NCBI GenBank assembly: GCA_021234535.1
Contig: CM037836.1
Span: 20,636,769 to 20,700,768 of the forward strand
Length of the DNA: 64,000 nucleotides
Origin: Stichopus chloronotus
Lineage: Eukaryota; Echinodermata; Holothuroidea; Aspidochirotida; Stichopodidae
Reading direction: 5' to 3'
The notes below the pieces were generated by a model, which ran no database searches, was not told the origin of the DNA, and saw nothing but the letters and a program-made list of their open reading frames with translations. Position 1 is the stretch's first letter; every line of letters begins with the position of its first letter. Made by a program: the position numbers and the translations under genes. Shown piece by piece: positions 1 through 14,544 of the stretch.

Positions 1-999
1 TGGATTTCCAAAAACAGGAGATGAGTATTAACTCACGAACCAACGGTAGATTTGAGAAGCACTTCGAAATACTATTACCCAAATCCAATCTTTCTTCTTT
101 AAAGATCTACGATTTCAGTCAATTGACTGTAGCCAAATTTTTGTTTCCTGAACGGTTCTCTCATTCAGTATGATATTAAAAATTTTGCACTGTCGATAAA
201 AGCCTCGTAATAACTAAACAAGCTTGGCAATCCATGGCCTCGCTTGTTACACAAATGGCACCGTTTTAAGCACATTAATTCATTAACAAGTCTGGATTAA
301 CTCGCATATATTTGTAGATCAAGTGGGTGATTTAACATTTCGACTTAAATTGCCCTTTGTAACGGAGGGGATAAAAATGGGAAACTTTGCCTTCCAACGA
401 ACGCACTGGTAAATTCTAAAGTGGTATAGCGCCTCGATTTCCGGGAGCTCCCGCTGCTTTCTTCTGCACAAAGATAAATTATTGCATGCGATACCACAAT
501 CAGGAAAAGTCAGCTTTTGTAGGCAAATGGAAACGGATACGGTGTATTCCCTACCACATAAGAGCAGTGAATAGAGGTAAAATGCCAGACTACTAGCCAT
601 TTGAAGATTCTACAGTTAATTAAAAGTAATGAGTAGTCGAAGCCCTCTATACAGGCTGCGGAACGTGAAAGTTAGGTATAGCATGAGCACCTTCATGCAA
701 TAACATCTTAATTTTCATGTTTTAATTTCAACAACTCAGGTAATCATAACAACTTTATTTTTGTCATTATCATACAAACACGTGCAAAAAAGACTAATTT
801 TAAAAAGAGTGTGCACGCGATATTCATGGTGTGGTTACACCCCTGTAGATACTTGGCGACGTGGGCTTCCCTTAAAGCGGAGTTTGAATCGGTTGATATC
901 AATGGATTTATGTGGGTTTTGAATGTTGCAACCAATTGACAATACACATAATAGGCAAAATGAGTCAAGGTTTTCATGCCAAATATTTATGAAAACCCG

Positions 1000-1220
1000 G
1001 TACTTGTACTGGGTATGCGCATATGAATTAGCACTAATGTAAAAAAAAATGTGAAGGGTCATGTGTTTCCAAAAACCAAATTGAATCGTTAATTACTCAT
1101 CTATTGGTGTTCATTTGTACATGTGACTCAGTTTGTCCATTTATCATTGATGTGTGAAGGAAATTTGATAGATCTGGAAAAAAAATAGTGAATTTCACAA
1201 AACATTTCAAGGTCTCTTGA
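1000..1220 (+). mobile_element. MITE family C, diverged partial copy
   Basis: It aligns by eye with the right two thirds of the copies at 9706 and 21869: GCGCATATGAATTAGCACTA, TTAATTACTCAT, ATGTGACTCAGTTTGTCCA, TGTGTGAAGGA, AATTTCACAAAACA. It ends with AAGGTCTCTTGA in place of the terminal repeat. The left end could not be placed. Confidence 0.5.
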
Positions 1221-4200
1221 AAAAAAAAAGTGATTAACAAAAATGGAGTCTAGAACCAAAAAGGAAATAAAGTGGACGTAGAGATGGGCTGGGGAAGAAG
1301 CTAAATCAAGTCAGGCAGGTCCCTACAGCCTGGCAATGTTCGAATAACATTTGCAGATTTTTGGATTAGCCTAAAAATATTTCTTTCATTTCAGTTTCAA
1401 GCGTTCAAACACGACATCTGTAAAACTGGCGTGAGAATATTTTTTTTTTTCGTTTGTTCGTTGAAAAGTTATGCATTTACGTTTCTCCACATGGGCTGGG
1501 GTTTCCTTCCTCAGATTACGTATTGTAACCCCTGTGCCTTCAAGTGTATCTTCCATGATCTTGGTTTTCTTTGCAGTGCACAATATATTAGTATTGGTCA
1601 CAAATATACCGGGCAGTTTATTGTACATCACATGTGGACGCTTTCCTTTCTCAGCAGCAACACTGCACATCCAGGTATAAGGTAGCTACATTTGAGTATA
1701 CTGTATGCTGGAGTTAGGAAGTTCGGTCACGTGAAAATTTGTAATCATAGCGTCGTCAATCATATCCAGATGCCCTGTGAACTCTAGGTTCCTTGAAAAC
1801 AACCATGCATTGGGACAACAAATTATGGAGGAAAAGGGTAACGGCGGCAAACGTTCGGGTCGATGAATTGAACTGACCTTTGACCTAAATAAACTGCGCA
1901 TGTCCCCATGACCTGTATAGGACTGAAGGCCAATGAGAAATAACTACAATTTAATTTCGTAAAAGGATCAGAGGAGGGAACATTTCATCACCATGCGATA
2001 TACCAATCAAGTTGCCCAACGGAAATAGTACTGCGTGCATTAAGAACGATTACACATGAAGGCTTTGTCGAATTTCCATTTATGTATCATTGAAAAGAAT
2101 AACTGGCAACCTAGGCTACGTGTTACATACATGTGTTTTACAACGTGTTTTATACTAGCCTATACATTACCACCCCCCCCCCCCCCAGCCCTCAGTCTAG
2201 CTATGTCACTAGTTTTCTGTTATGTACTCCTTTCACCAGTATTATGTATCTCATTGTCAGTGTACTGTTTCTCCTAACGCGGATATGTTAGGCACCAAAC
2301 TGGCTACTTCTATGAACGTTTATGGTAAACCATCATATATGATCTGGAGTATGAGAGGTATACAATACTGTTCCTGGCTTTGAAAATAGGCTACCAGATG
2401 ATTTTTACTATTTAAATATAATGCAATACAAAGACCTTCACTTAGTATCAGAAGTTTGATTGAGGATACTTTTTGCTCCATATAGATTATTATTGTTATT
2501 ATTGTTTAGCTCAGGATCCATATCATTGCACGAGAGAGACATTGGACATGGGGTAATGCTATACGTGACATAGAACACTCAACCGTTCTTGGAGGGGGAC
2601 GGACTCGCCAGAACTTCGGAGTTCAGGCAAGTTGTTCGCTTTACGTGTTACATAGCCATTATACTACCGAGGAAAATGTGCAACGGATCTGTACATGAGG
2701 ATTACACTTGCCACTGCTCACTGCCCTCAGTTGTTGAAAACACAGATGATTGAGTGTCAATTGCTCATTTTTTTAGTATTTTGTAGGCCTACTTAAAACT
2801 GGCATAACCGGACTCTTATACTAGGCCTAAATTTTCATGCTCTACCAAACTTAGGTTGCCGCTAGCAAACTCCACTGACAATATACTTTCTGTGATATTT
2901 TAGGGATATCTAAGGGGTTTTATGTGAGTGGCAGAGTTTACAACGTTCCTTTTTTCCGATATTTCCTTATAATTCAGTTCTCATTTTTAGTGTATGGACA
3001 CATATCAGGGCTGGCTGAAGAAAGACAATTTAAAGAAAGATCAAAAGTAGAAGGTATACATACCTTGTGTTATCGCACAAGCACAGACTACCAACGCAGT
3101 CACAATTCTGTGCCAACCAGCCATGGTTGTGTAAAGTGAATTTTTTTTTCGCCCTGTGTTCTTCCACCTGTACACTTAGTCAATTTCTCCCTTGCTTTTT
3201 CTTCTGAGATATAAAGAATGTCCGTCGGATTGACGATTTTTGCTCTCTTCGTTAGGTGTACCTTATTGCTTAAAAAACAGGCTATCTTGCTTTCGCAAGT
3301 CAACTTGGGGCGAAAAAAAAATATATGAGGGGATGAGATCTACGGTACGGGACACACCGAACCTGAACTGTGATACTCAAAAGGTTTCTGGCTACCACGA
3401 TAACACTGTGTAGAACTTCCTCAGTTCGGTAGACCTTGGCTGTATACTCTTTCCTAGCTATTGACTAGGTCACGCCTATTCAGGATGAGTGCGAAATAGT
3501 CATGCTTCAGTGATCCTAATCAGAATGCACAAGCCCCACCGATTCACCGGCTCTCATACAGGAATAGGTCGACCGCTTTGATAAGCATCCGCAGTGAAGT
3601 AAAGAAGATCCGAGTTGCATGTTCATCATGTTGAGCAGTTGTCTCACACTAGTACTATGCCATGTCTGATTCCATTTTGTTTTTCAAACATCGAATTAAG
3701 AAATTACATTTAGATATTTAGATACAGACTTACCATCTTGATATAGCATTTATTACCGGTAAAGATTTTATGAAACTTCTCGATCATACAAGACGATCTC
3801 ATTTAAGTCAAAGGGTCATAAGAATCATAGAGAAGCCGAGAGTAGGGGTCGGGTCATAGAAATATAAAATAATAGATGAGGCGTCCACAGGTGGAGCCAG
3901 TGTTCTGGTCAGGAGAGGGATGGTATAGTCTGACCCATGATGCCAGTTTACCGCCATTTTTGATGGTTGTATATGTGGAGTAAGCAAATTATTACAGGCT
4001 TTTCGCATTCGAGGATCTGTTGCGTATAGTTTGATATGAAAAAAATCCCTGGGATGCTAGCGCCAAACATCAGTGGTTAACTGGGTACAGCGACTCATGT
4101 TAAACAAGTTCATTAAGATAGGGTGGTAAGTGTCGTTTGAGAATTTCAAATCACACCAAATCCCCCCCCCCCCCAAAAAAAAAAAAAAAACCGTGTGTTT

Positions 4201-5341
4201 TGTTCACCATATTATCTGACATGATTTTTTGTCACTATCAAGTTGCCCGTTTGTCCGTCTAATTTGGACATGTTTGTCCCTGTCTCTCTCTCTCTGCCAT
4301 GCATCCAAGGGGCAGCAATTGCTACCTTGGATATTTATCATGACATCGTCAAGTATTTTAATCGTATTCGGATGCTGTCACTGTGACTGCTTTGAGTGGC
4401 TTAAAGACCAGTTTCCTCCTTGACTCACAAAATTCAAAATCGCATCATTTTTTTCGGTTCTCACGTAGAGTTGTACTTTGCGAAACATTTTTCGTTCACG
4501 ATCCTTGTCTAACCTTGACTTAGGGCCTACATACGAACAGAGAAAATTATTCAGCTCATGAAATTAACCAACACGTGAACTTCGTTGTTGCTGCAACGAA
4601 TCAACGAATTTGGTCACTTTTGTATTCCCATATTTACATTTGGTATACTCAGCGTATACTGCAACCTTAAATTGACCTGGCCTGTATACACTATACCCGC
4701 TCCTGTTTACTCATTTTCCTCATATTACCGAGAAACTCTTTTGTTATCTAATCTGTTTACAAAGGGGGAAAAAGGAAACAAATCACAAAATGTGAAGGTG
4801 TGAGAGATACCAATCATTTAGTCAACGATCTAACTCATGCAGGATTAGGAATCCACTAGCAGCCTCACCAATATAGGCTTATATATTACAATCTGGAACA
4901 ATATATATTTATACATCAATATGCATTTACTTCACATTAACATACAACCAATTGAAGAACCGTTATTGCAAAGGGTAATTCTTTGGGAGTTAGACCATCG
5001 ATGCAATTGCCAATAGAGTTTTATAGGTGCTTCTGGAACCCACCGTAAAAGTAAATAATACATTTCCTTTAGGAAGGGGCCTGTAGTTCTCTTTCGTAAT
5101 TATTATTAACTCGTGTGTTTGTGTATATTTGTTACTTTTTCCTCATCAGGTAGCCTCGCCACAAGGCCACACTCTCCTTATTGGAGAGCGATGAAACTTA
5201 CAGCCCCATCTCCATCCTACAAGCACACAGGCCCGTCCCCATCCTACTAGCACACATAAAAAAAAACAAATCATCCCAATTGCAATCATGTGGTCCATAT
5301 GCATTCCAAACAAAATTATGCAACATTCCTCTTGAATATCT
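1221..5341. other. Intergenic, no gene recognised
   Basis: Besides poly(C) tracts near 2172 and 4162, a CT run at 4281-4293 and TAGGCCTA palindromes near 2784 and 2822, I see nothing I can name. Positions 1-999 are likewise featureless apart from the possible left part of MITE C. Confidence 0.6.
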
Positions 5342-5600
5342 TTAAAGGCTGTATTGCATCACCCTAAGCTATATTTTTACCTCCCTGAAAGGAAAATTCT
5401 CAACTGGTTCAACGTTACAGTACTCTTAGATTGACAGCAAATTCGAAAGATGCAGAGCACTAGCTTGTATTACACAGCGTACACAGGGATCCATTGTTTT
5501 GATTACACATGTGGAGGAATTTAAGACAGGCTGAGGGAGGGACTAGAGGTAGGTGGTTGGGAGAATTGAAACTGTCTGGGGTGATGAGATTTGTCTTTAA
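5342..5600 (+). mobile_element. MITE family B, copy 1
   Basis: TTAA at both ends (5342-5345, 5597-5600), with terminal AGGCTGTATTGCATCACCC on the left and a weaker inverted partner on the right (GGGGTGATGAGATTTGTCT). About 259 bp, non-coding, shared with 14545-14801 at roughly 93 percent by eye. Confidence 0.75.
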
Positions 5601-6749
5601 GAGAACTTCGAATGGTTTGTAAAACGTACGAAAGTATCCATGCATGGGCTTTTCAATGTAAACATGAGCTGTATTAATCACCTAGCTTTCAGTGCTATAA
5701 AGTTGTAGATTTGAGTGAAAATGCATAATACAAAAAGTGGATAACAAAAACTATTCAGAAATGTAAAATGCAAGAATTTTTGTCTAACTAGGGGGTGGCA
5801 TCGTCAAAATAGTTTGTCAATGTGTTTCTGTGTATTCGTTTCAAAAATACACGAACTGAATGGCTCTCTTCAAGTCAAAATTCTTCGCTGCGTCATAATG
5901 CAATCTGTCTTTGTGGTTTCTCTTTCCCTACTAGCTCCTTGTCGTTTTGCTTACGCAAACGCGATAATTTGAATTGAGTGTACAAAGTCATTCTGACGTC
6001 ACTTACCAAGAGCCTTTTCAACATTTTGATCTTGAAAAGAAAAAAAAACTGTGCAATGGACCATATCTGACAAAAAAGGGGGAATAATATATTACTCAGC
6101 GTTATTTCCATTGTCAAGTGTAGCAAGCCATGCCGTGGTGTGAAATATTCACAATGGCACGAAATGCGCACCCGTTCAGAGCCAAAGTACTTTTCTTTTA
6201 CCTATTTAGAGGAAACAATTGCCAGTTCTATTATTTTCTTCAGTTTCAGTTTCAAATAAAGCACTGGTAGTTTTCTTGAGGTAAAGAGAAATACTTGGGT
6301 CACGTTTATAGACTCTTTTGATGACGTCAGTTGTATACGCACTTTGAAATCACTTTGAGCGGTTACGTATTTCCATTAATTAACCTGGGCTTTTTGTTTG
6401 TTTGCTTTTGGTTGAGAAAGTTCCATGCAGTGTCTGATTAAACGGCACCTGTTGTCCTCACCCAGACTACAACATCATCACTGGGTAAACTCGGTTTGAA
6501 AATGTTAAAAAATTAGTTGAAAAAATATTTTCTGCAGTTTAAATGAGTCTTACGCCTCCCAATGACGGCACCATGGGGCACGGGGGATTTGCCCCACCAG
6601 TCAAAAACGTTTCCCCTTCCCCGTTGCCCTCTCCCACTCACCTGAAGTGAGCTGACAAATCCATACATGTATATGTCTATTCCTTGTCCACATTCATAAT
6701 TTTGCATTTACCATTCTGTTCTTGGAAGTTCATGTACTTCCTGTTTCAC

Positions 6750-7215
6750 CCAGAGATTTCATATTTGAAGTGTACTATGATGAGACTTAATTTTGTACCC
6801 CAAAATTTGCTAAAATCTCAGAGATGAGATGGACCCACCGGCGGGACTTTCTTATGGGGTCCATGAGAGGGTCCAAATTTTCATCTTGTCAACTTAGAGG
6901 AGAGGAATAACCAAAATAATTAAAATCGTGTGGAATCTTTGCCTATAATGGTGCACTTTAAACAAAAACATATATATTCCTGAGATTTAGTTTTTCACCC
7001 AGAAATATGCTAAAACTTCAGAGCCCCAAGAGGATTGGCTCCTGGACCCACCAGGCCGTCTTACGGCCCCTGGACCCGATTCGCCAACTTAGCTCGCGCT
7101 TGGCGCTCGATTTCGCGCTACGCACGAAATTTTCGCCTACCAGCAGTTTCCTTTGCCCTCCATTTGTCCCAAAATCTAAAATCCTGGTTCCGCCACTGGC
7201 TCCCCCATCTCTAAA
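6750..7215 (+). repeat. Dispersed repeat D, copy 1
   Basis: Two related modules lie in a row: ACCCAGAGATTTCATATTTG...GCTAAAATCTCAGAG and CACCCAGAAATATGCTAAAA...CTTCAGAGCCCC. Each is followed by a GC-richer stretch about a '...GGACCCACCRG' motif. The second module runs on into TCGCGCTTGGCGCTCGATTT and CCTGGTTCCGCCACTGGC. A similar arrangement in reverse occurs at 49060-49400. It looks like the non-coding end of an unidentified transposon. Confidence 0.45.
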
Positions 7216-9705
7216 ATTAATGTCCCGAATCACATGACTAGACCACAAGACTGTGATGCTGAGTTTCTTTTTTTAAGAGGGGGGGGGGGGGCAGGAGGGG
7301 TTGTGTTGATGGGAGTAAAAGTGTCAGTATACACTGAAGGAAACTGTGATCAGAGAAAGGCACAGGTCTGTAGTACAAGTGGGCACTGTTCGACCATCAT
7401 TTTTCGAGGTTTTGTCAACAGGTATATCGCACATTCATCGAAGGCGTTTCACTGTTGGTTTTCAACTTGACATTTTGAGGAAAAGATTGTCTCAAGAAAT
7501 CACTCATTATCCACCTTTTCCTTAATTATGTAATATTCGACCTATATAGCCTTCAGCGTAATGAAACCTCAGGTAACGTATTCAAACGACCATTAGCGCC
7601 TTTAAAGAGCATGCGACACATTTGTAGCGTGTTGTTGTTCTTTTTACAACAAAAATATTAGCGTGCACTGCCTGTTGTCTTACGACTCGTCTGAGCACAT
7701 TCAACCTATTTTTACAATGATCATCAATACAGACATGATTTCCTTTTCCTCATATAAACATAGGCTAATTACTATGATATCGTCCAGATAATCGGGATTA
7801 ATATCAACATACATCTTGAAACAATTATGAACGAAAGGTTAACACTTTTGAACAATAGTCCATAACCTCATTACAAAAAAAAAAAAGGATTTCATCGGCA
7901 ATATATATACATATATATACAGGGCTATAAAAAAGGGCTTAACAAGGATCTAGCTTTTCTCTCCAATCTTGAGTATTTTAAGTAATCGATTGCTTAGCAT
8001 CTGTGTTCTCTTTATTCATTTCTTTATTTCTTAGTTTTGAGCTGTCTACCCTTTATCACTTTAAGTGAATCCTTCTTGTTTGTAAACTTCAACTTGTATG
8101 CCATTCAGTGCTATCTTGATCTCATCTGAGGAAGGACAAATTTGTTGGTTCTACAACAGGCGTCACTGTATGTTTTATATATGTATATATATATATATAT
8201 ATACTGCGTATGAAGGCCACTCAAAGTCTGAATAATGCCGCTTTATTTCTGTTTCGTCACTTCAAATAAATCTCGATGATTCTAGATACTTTGAATAGAT
8301 TACATAAGTTTGACTAACGGGTGAGTTCCCTGCATCTGTTTGTTTTATTGATCCAAATAATGAAAAACGAATGCTCTTTTCACACGGGTTAAAACAATGG
8401 TGTGAAATCTGTAGTGGTATGAAATTGCCGTGCATTATGTGTATGCATATTTTATAAATCTCCCACATGCTTACAGAGATGAAGGTATATTGGAAGCATA
8501 TGTGCAGAGACAGACTAATCTACGTGTTAGAGGAATATACTTACTCCTTCTCGTTTTGTTTTTTAACTTTGTTTGTCCTCTGCGGAAGTTATTGGCATAA
8601 TCGCATTTTGAATTCAATTTAAGTAGTCGGAAACAAACATTTGTAGTGAGCAGAAAGAAAACGTCAACTGATACTAGTAAAATGTAACAGTATATTGGAT
8701 AAAGGATCGTACGAAGTTCATGGATCGTGATTACTTCCCTGTCAGTGGCTTAACTTCCTCTTGAAAATATATCTAAACAAAGGTGAGTCGACTTTTCACG
8801 GAGATATGATAATGCATGCATCTCTCTTACGTATTTTTAAATACCGTTATCGACAAAATGTAGTTAATACCGACAACCACCACCATTAATCCTCCACCAC
8901 ACCCTCGACCTATACCCCCACTCTTTCTGACCACGGAGTATTGAGTGGTCTCAATTGGGGTGGTCAGTTGGTGGTCATAATTTGGGGTGGTCGTAATTCT
9001 ATTGTAGAGTCACGACCAGAGGGGATCAGCCATGAGTCTACGTCAATTCATCAATGCAGTCCACGCCAAGTTACATAAAAACCCGATAAACAATCAGGCT
9101 TATTGACGATATAACAAACACTATACTCATAATGATGGGTGAACATAAGCTGTAGAAGAGACTTTTTGGCAACATTCAGAATTGATAAACAAACTTCATA
9201 TTTGCTGTACGAGAAAACAGATATGCGATTTATTAGGGCAAAGAAATACAATTGATATAATACACGATATGACTTAATAGTACTATTTTGACCCTTCATT
9301 TATTAGTGACTTTTTCCCTTTGTCAGACATTTGGATGTCTTTGTTATTTTGTAATCTAGACAAGGCTACGTTAATTGTCACCTTAAAAATATGTGCTCGA
9401 TGAACACGAGATGTTTCTGTAACACGCTAACTTTGTTCGTATATAGCTGAAAACTGAAAACGTGCTATTTTATCAATAAATGAACTTGGATATTATAAAA
9501 AAACACGAAACGAACTAAGTCAGTTGAGATCATTTCATTGAAATAAAGATACTACCTACTGAAAATTTCACCTGGGAGACAAAGGGTTCATGTACTTATA
9601 TGTATGTTTTCATTTAGTTGTATGACGTAATTTATTCTTTTTTCACTCATACTATATATGTACACTCAATATTTGCAGTATGGACCTGTGCTTGCGTTCT
9701 GTTAG
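7216..9705. other. Intergenic, no gene recognised
   Basis: Contains a G run near 7280, short TA runs and the GGGGTGGTC repeats. The 5601-6749 stretch is equally unassigned. No exon, RNA gene or full element seen. Confidence 0.6.
8951..9000 (+). repeat. Short imperfect GGGGTGGTC repeats
   Basis: GGTGGTC occurs four times in this short span, twice as AATTGGGGTGGTC / ATTTGGGGTGGTC, next to a CCACC-rich stretch at 8876-8905. A small low-complexity repeat with no clear element around it. Confidence 0.35.
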
Positions 9706-10065
9706 TTAAAGGGACTCACTGAATTGATAGTGATAAGTTTGTGAGAATTTTGAAGGTACAAACACTTCAAAATGCTAGTCAACTTTCCCATCCAATAGTT
9801 ATGACAAGTGTCAAAGATTAAATTTTTTTGACACTGGCTTGTATTGGCTGTGTGCATATGGATTAGTACTAGTACAAAAAGTGTCTGGTCACCAATTTTC
9901 AGAATCAAAATTGTGTCATTAATTACTCGCTCATTAATATTTCTTTTCATGTGACATGTGAGGATCCTCTTAGTTTGACCATGTGTCATTAACATGTGAA
10001 GGACACTTATCAGGTTCTTGAATACTTATTATGAAACAACTCAATGAGCCTCTGTAAGGACTCAA
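9706..10065 (+). mobile_element. MITE family C, copy 2
   Basis: It begins TTAA|AGGGACTCACTGAATTG and ends near ACTCAATGAGCCTCTGTAAG, giving short terminal inverted repeats around about 350 bp of non-coding DNA. The internal sequence is shared with the 21869-22225 copy in reverse orientation. TTAA at the ends is the target preference of piggyBac-type transposases. No transposase is encoded. Confidence 0.6.
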
Positions 10066-13000
10066 ACTGCATTTCATGATACATCATCAGTTACGATGGC
10101 TTTGGAGTGTCTTCGAGCTCACAGAGTACGCAAAATTAAAAAAAAGCTTTTAGATGTTAACGTTATATCAAAACTATATTAATAGTTCTCATAAAAAAAC
10201 AGAAATGGTGGGCCTGCGTTTGAGAGAAACCTGTCAATGAAGGATTTTGTATCTTATGTTGTTTTATATCAGGCACGATATTGGCCTTATTATACCTTGT
10301 GACGTCACGGACATGAAGGAATATTCAACCGCCTGTAAAGCAAATACGACAATGTACAAAAAGGGGCGGAGCTTAACGAGGTCTGGTTTTGTAACCCTTC
10401 ATGAAGCGAAGATAGGTCTGTATGACTACGCTATTTCAGGGAATCTGAACGGGTAGCGGAGTTTCGTGTGTAATCGATAAAGATGCCTCTTTTACTCTAT
10501 CAAAGGTAGTTTTCCCCGTAAACTGTTTTATCTTATAAGCACCTTTGGTATCCAACGAAGAAAGAAAGAAAAAAAAAAAGCATTCCGCTCAGGGAAGGGC
10601 CCGGATTTCCTCGACCTGTTTACGTCACGGTGAAATAAATTGTGGTGAACTCTGAGGCGGTTGGGTAACTTTCAATAGTGGTGATAAAAAAAAAAAGCAA
10701 GGCGTGTTTTTTTTTTCTCCTTTCCATACAACAGTAATTCTGCTGTGGTTAGGCTCTCGTGAGAGAAGTGTACGTCTGTAACTGTGAGTGGTCGTTGAGT
10801 CTGAAGCTGGTAACGCAAATTCAATAGGGATACGTGCATCGAGACATCCTACTACTGTAGGTAAGGAAATTTTTGAGTCGTTTTTTATTTTTATTTTCAA
10901 ATCACTTGCTTTTCAAGTATCATTTACTATGGTTAAACAAAATGCTTAGATGTAAAACCTTTAAGGTGGAGAGGAGGATTGTATTACATTTTTTAAGGTA
11001 GGCCTACTATGTTAAGGCTTAGAAAAATTGATCTAGAGGTATAATAAACATTGGGACATACAGTAGCCTTAGGCCTTCGTTAGAACGTTCTGCACCTATT
11101 AGTGGAATTGGATTAAAGCGAACCAAGAACTGCTTGTTTGACTGGCCGTGGTCTGTGTCAGCTTTTGCTTATAGCGGCTTCGTTGGTAGCTAAGGTTATG
11201 TGGCGTAGAAAAGTATCGTTCTCAGTCTTCTGCGTTCTAACAGGTGGCAGAGGCCCCCCCCCCCCACCGATCCCGACGTAGTGCATGAGGCCGGCGAGGG
11301 TGATTTCAGGGTTGGGAGGATTATCAAAATATGGTGTCATATTGGACCCCAGGCCCAGACCCATCCTGGTTCTTTGAATTTCCCATGTTGCAAAACAAGT
11401 GCTACTTAGTACGTGACTTTTGTGTGGCGTGTGGAATACTGCTTGGTAGAGCAGCATGTTAATGAGCTATTAGTACTTATTAGATATAGGCGGTGGGAGT
11501 GGATCGAATCATGGAGAGTATAGAGTAAATGAAGGTAATAATAAAGTCAGGATGTACACATATTGTTTACAAGTTTATCTACCCGTCACCGTAAAGGATC
11601 GGTTATCACTGCAATTTTAGTTCGCCAAGAAATTTGATACGGTACGCGTAGCGTCACAGTAATTAACTTTTCTTAGAATAAAATGTCTCCTTTTTGACGA
11701 GTATGTAAATATTTAAGATAAAAACGTGTATTGAAATTCTTGGAAGTTACATAGCCCAGGCTATTGCTGTGAACAACAACAACTGTCAAATACCTGTAGT
11801 GACATGATAAATAAATGCAACCCAACAGACTTAATGAAGACTAAAGTCACTACTTTTCGTGGGTCAGAGGAGTCTCCCGTTTACCCTCAGTGGACAGCAT
11901 ATTCTTCCCCTGAACCCGATTCGTTCTAGAATAGTGGATGTCAAGTTCCAGCCAATGAGACAGAGAAGAGAATAAATTTCGTTCTTTGGCGGGCCCTCAT
12001 GTCCGTACTGATCGCCTTGGAAGGAAGATGTAGGAGATATTTGTATCAAAATTTTTCTAGCAGGCTCTTTTTTTTTTCTAGCAGGAATTTTTTCTAGCCG
12101 GAAACTTCATAATCTTCCCCACTTCTCCTTCCTCTCGGGTCCAAACTCGTGAATAGAGTGGCACTGCACATCCGTACCACGTCGTAACTTGACCCCCTCC
12201 CCCTCCTGAAGAGACCCCTTGTGACACCATGTGGGGCCAGAATAAAAGCTGAGTCTGAAAATTCGGTCAAATTGGTCCAAAATTCTAAATCGGCACAAAT
12301 GAATGGTCTGTCCCCCCCCCCCGACCTTATTGGTAGGAGCCTATATGCAAAGTCGCAACAGTATACGAGCACGAGGAAGTCTCATCACCTAAATGGTCTT
12401 TTGTCGTTTTCTACTATTTTGCAATTCAACGTCCTTCAGATGATCTCATTGAATGTTTTCCTGTATGATCTGAACTATCATTCATGTCAAATGTGTTCAT
12501 TTATCATTGTATAGTGCGTTTATCAATTTCAGTCATTCAGTCGTATGTGCGTGTGCCATAATACCCTTGCACACCATCGCCCATGTCGTTTTTTATTTGC
12601 CTTCATGTTTCGCACTGGCGCTGCAGCCAACCTAATGACTGACCTATTTTTCTACCTCAGTTATGAACGAGTACACTAAATATTAGTGCGTGTTATTCAA
12701 GGGACAACCTTGAGAGTCATCATATGCGGTATTATCTTCCTTGGCCCTTCTCTAACCATCCTATTACGCTATCAGACCAATTTTTTTCGGACTAACCACC
12801 ACGCCCTCTCCTTTGGTAATACAGTAGATCTTTCAGGTACATCGACGATCAGATAACATCCACACCCCTTATAAACTCCCCTGTACCCATTTCGGATTAA
12901 AACAAGTCTAATGCATGTCACAATTGGCGGCTCAAATGTCAGTTTTGCCCAAATTTTGTTTTCTAGGCGTCAAGGGAGAAACGTTTGACGTGATATGTCA

Positions 13001-14127
13001 AAGGTCATGAGATTGAGGTCGGAACTCAATGCGGTTCCTATGTTTCTGCTATGGAATACTCGTACACAATACGTACACAACAGAATCTGTCGCAGACAAT
13101 CTCCCTGATATAGGGGCCCAAAGCTTTAGGTGATAGGTCAAAGGTCACGATGTTGATGGCGGCCTTGTCCTTTATAGAGTGTAGACAGCACATAGGGTCT
13201 CGAATATACAGTAGTAAAACAACGGTCTCCGCCAGGAATTCTCACAATGTCAACAAATCAAAGTTAGTCCTAGATATAGGCCACACATTAGGCAGAGACG
13301 AAATGAGCAAGTGAAGGAACATCAAACGAGGTTGGATTTGCGGGAAATTGTCGCCGAAATATTGATCATTCAGAAACGGAGCTTCACTAGAAAAGCTTGG
13401 AATCCGCTGTGGTAGATTATATATGACGTCATAAACATAAACGAATCTGAAGCTAGAAATTGATATCTCAACTTTACCTTGTGGATAAATGCAGATACGG
13501 TATGCGAGTGAAGCACAAGCAGTATGGATGGGAACGGAAAGGGACATAGTCTGTTGAACGGGAGAGAGGGGGGGGGGGGCACTATTACACAAATGTTCAT
13601 AAGCAAAATGGGCGTACATACATCCACGTGGACGTAACTACGTTAAGAGGGGAGGGGAGTCGAGTCGTGGATTATGGCCAGTGTGAACTGGTCTGCAAAA
13701 TACTTCCCAGATGTACCAACTCTGTCGAAATGTTATTCCCACAACCCAATACCGCTTTCCACTCAGTTTTCATCGTGTATTCTTTTTTGTAATTCATGTA
13801 TTTATTTGATTTTTTTAGAGGATGTGGGCGAATGTAATACATTCTCCTGATACGTTACTTTTGATCTTACGTATGGAGTTATGTCTTACAAAAGCAAACA
13901 TCTGCCTAAAGAAAGCAATTATTCCCACTTATTCCCATGCATGTATCATTCCGTTTGTTTCCATGCACAGTGATCCATTTAGTCATTTATGACATGGTTC
14001 TTGTATTTATAATAAAACTAAACACAGGAACCATATGTCTTTATCTTTTAGCTGACGCAAAACATTTTTCATGTAAATACATTGACCGACCGAAGCACAT
14101 ACTCGATGTGATGTGAGGGATTAAATT
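10066..14127. other. Intergenic, no gene recognised
   Basis: Poly(C)/poly(G) runs occur near 11255, 12312 and 13570. TTTTTTCTAGC(A/C)GG is repeated around 12052-12100. Long open frames such as 13242-13619 on - show no motif, codon bias or splice context I trust. Confidence 0.6.
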
Positions 14128-14481
14128 TTAAAGGGAAATAGGGCGTTTAGAATACACCAACATGACATACAAAAGAATATAGCGGTAATCATTGTTAAAC
14201 CATTCAGTCTCATCAATAAACATCTACCAAGGCTTCATCTCCTCAAAACATTATGCAGGTGATGAGTAATGGAAGATGCATCATTTGAATTTTGAAAAGT
14301 TTGGGTGAACAAATTAGTTTTGAGCAACAAGTAACTGAATTTCTATCTGTGAGAAGCTTGTTTACTGAAAAGAAAGCTACTGTCCTTCCTTATTTTGAAC
14401 AATCTATCATTCTACGTCCACAAACATTGGTTTCGAAAATATGGATGTTTTCTCTAAAACAAACGCCCTATTTCCCTTTAA
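14128..14481 (+). mobile_element. MITE family A, copy 1
   Basis: 354 bp with TTAA at both ends. Perfect terminal inverted repeats AGGGAAATAGGGCGTTT / AAACGCCCTATTTCCCT lie directly inside the TTAA sites. Almost identical to 28958-29311, which differs at only a few positions, so both moved or were copied fairly recently. The TTAA target and AT-rich non-coding interior fit a non-autonomous piggyBac-like element. The open frame inside is incidental. Confidence 0.85.
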
Positions 14482-14544
14482 GTTCCATTAGCACTGTGCT
14501 CTTGAATTAGTGACTAGATGCTGTAACAGAGTCAAATGCTTTTC

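Noticed and set aside
13242..13619. 125-codon open frame on -
   Set aside because: Includes a translated poly(G) run (Pro stretch). No motif, and an overlapping frame is equally open.
14292..14510. Open frame also seen at 29122-29316
   Set aside because: The apparent conservation is because both lie in near-identical MITE A copies. It is broken in the older copies.
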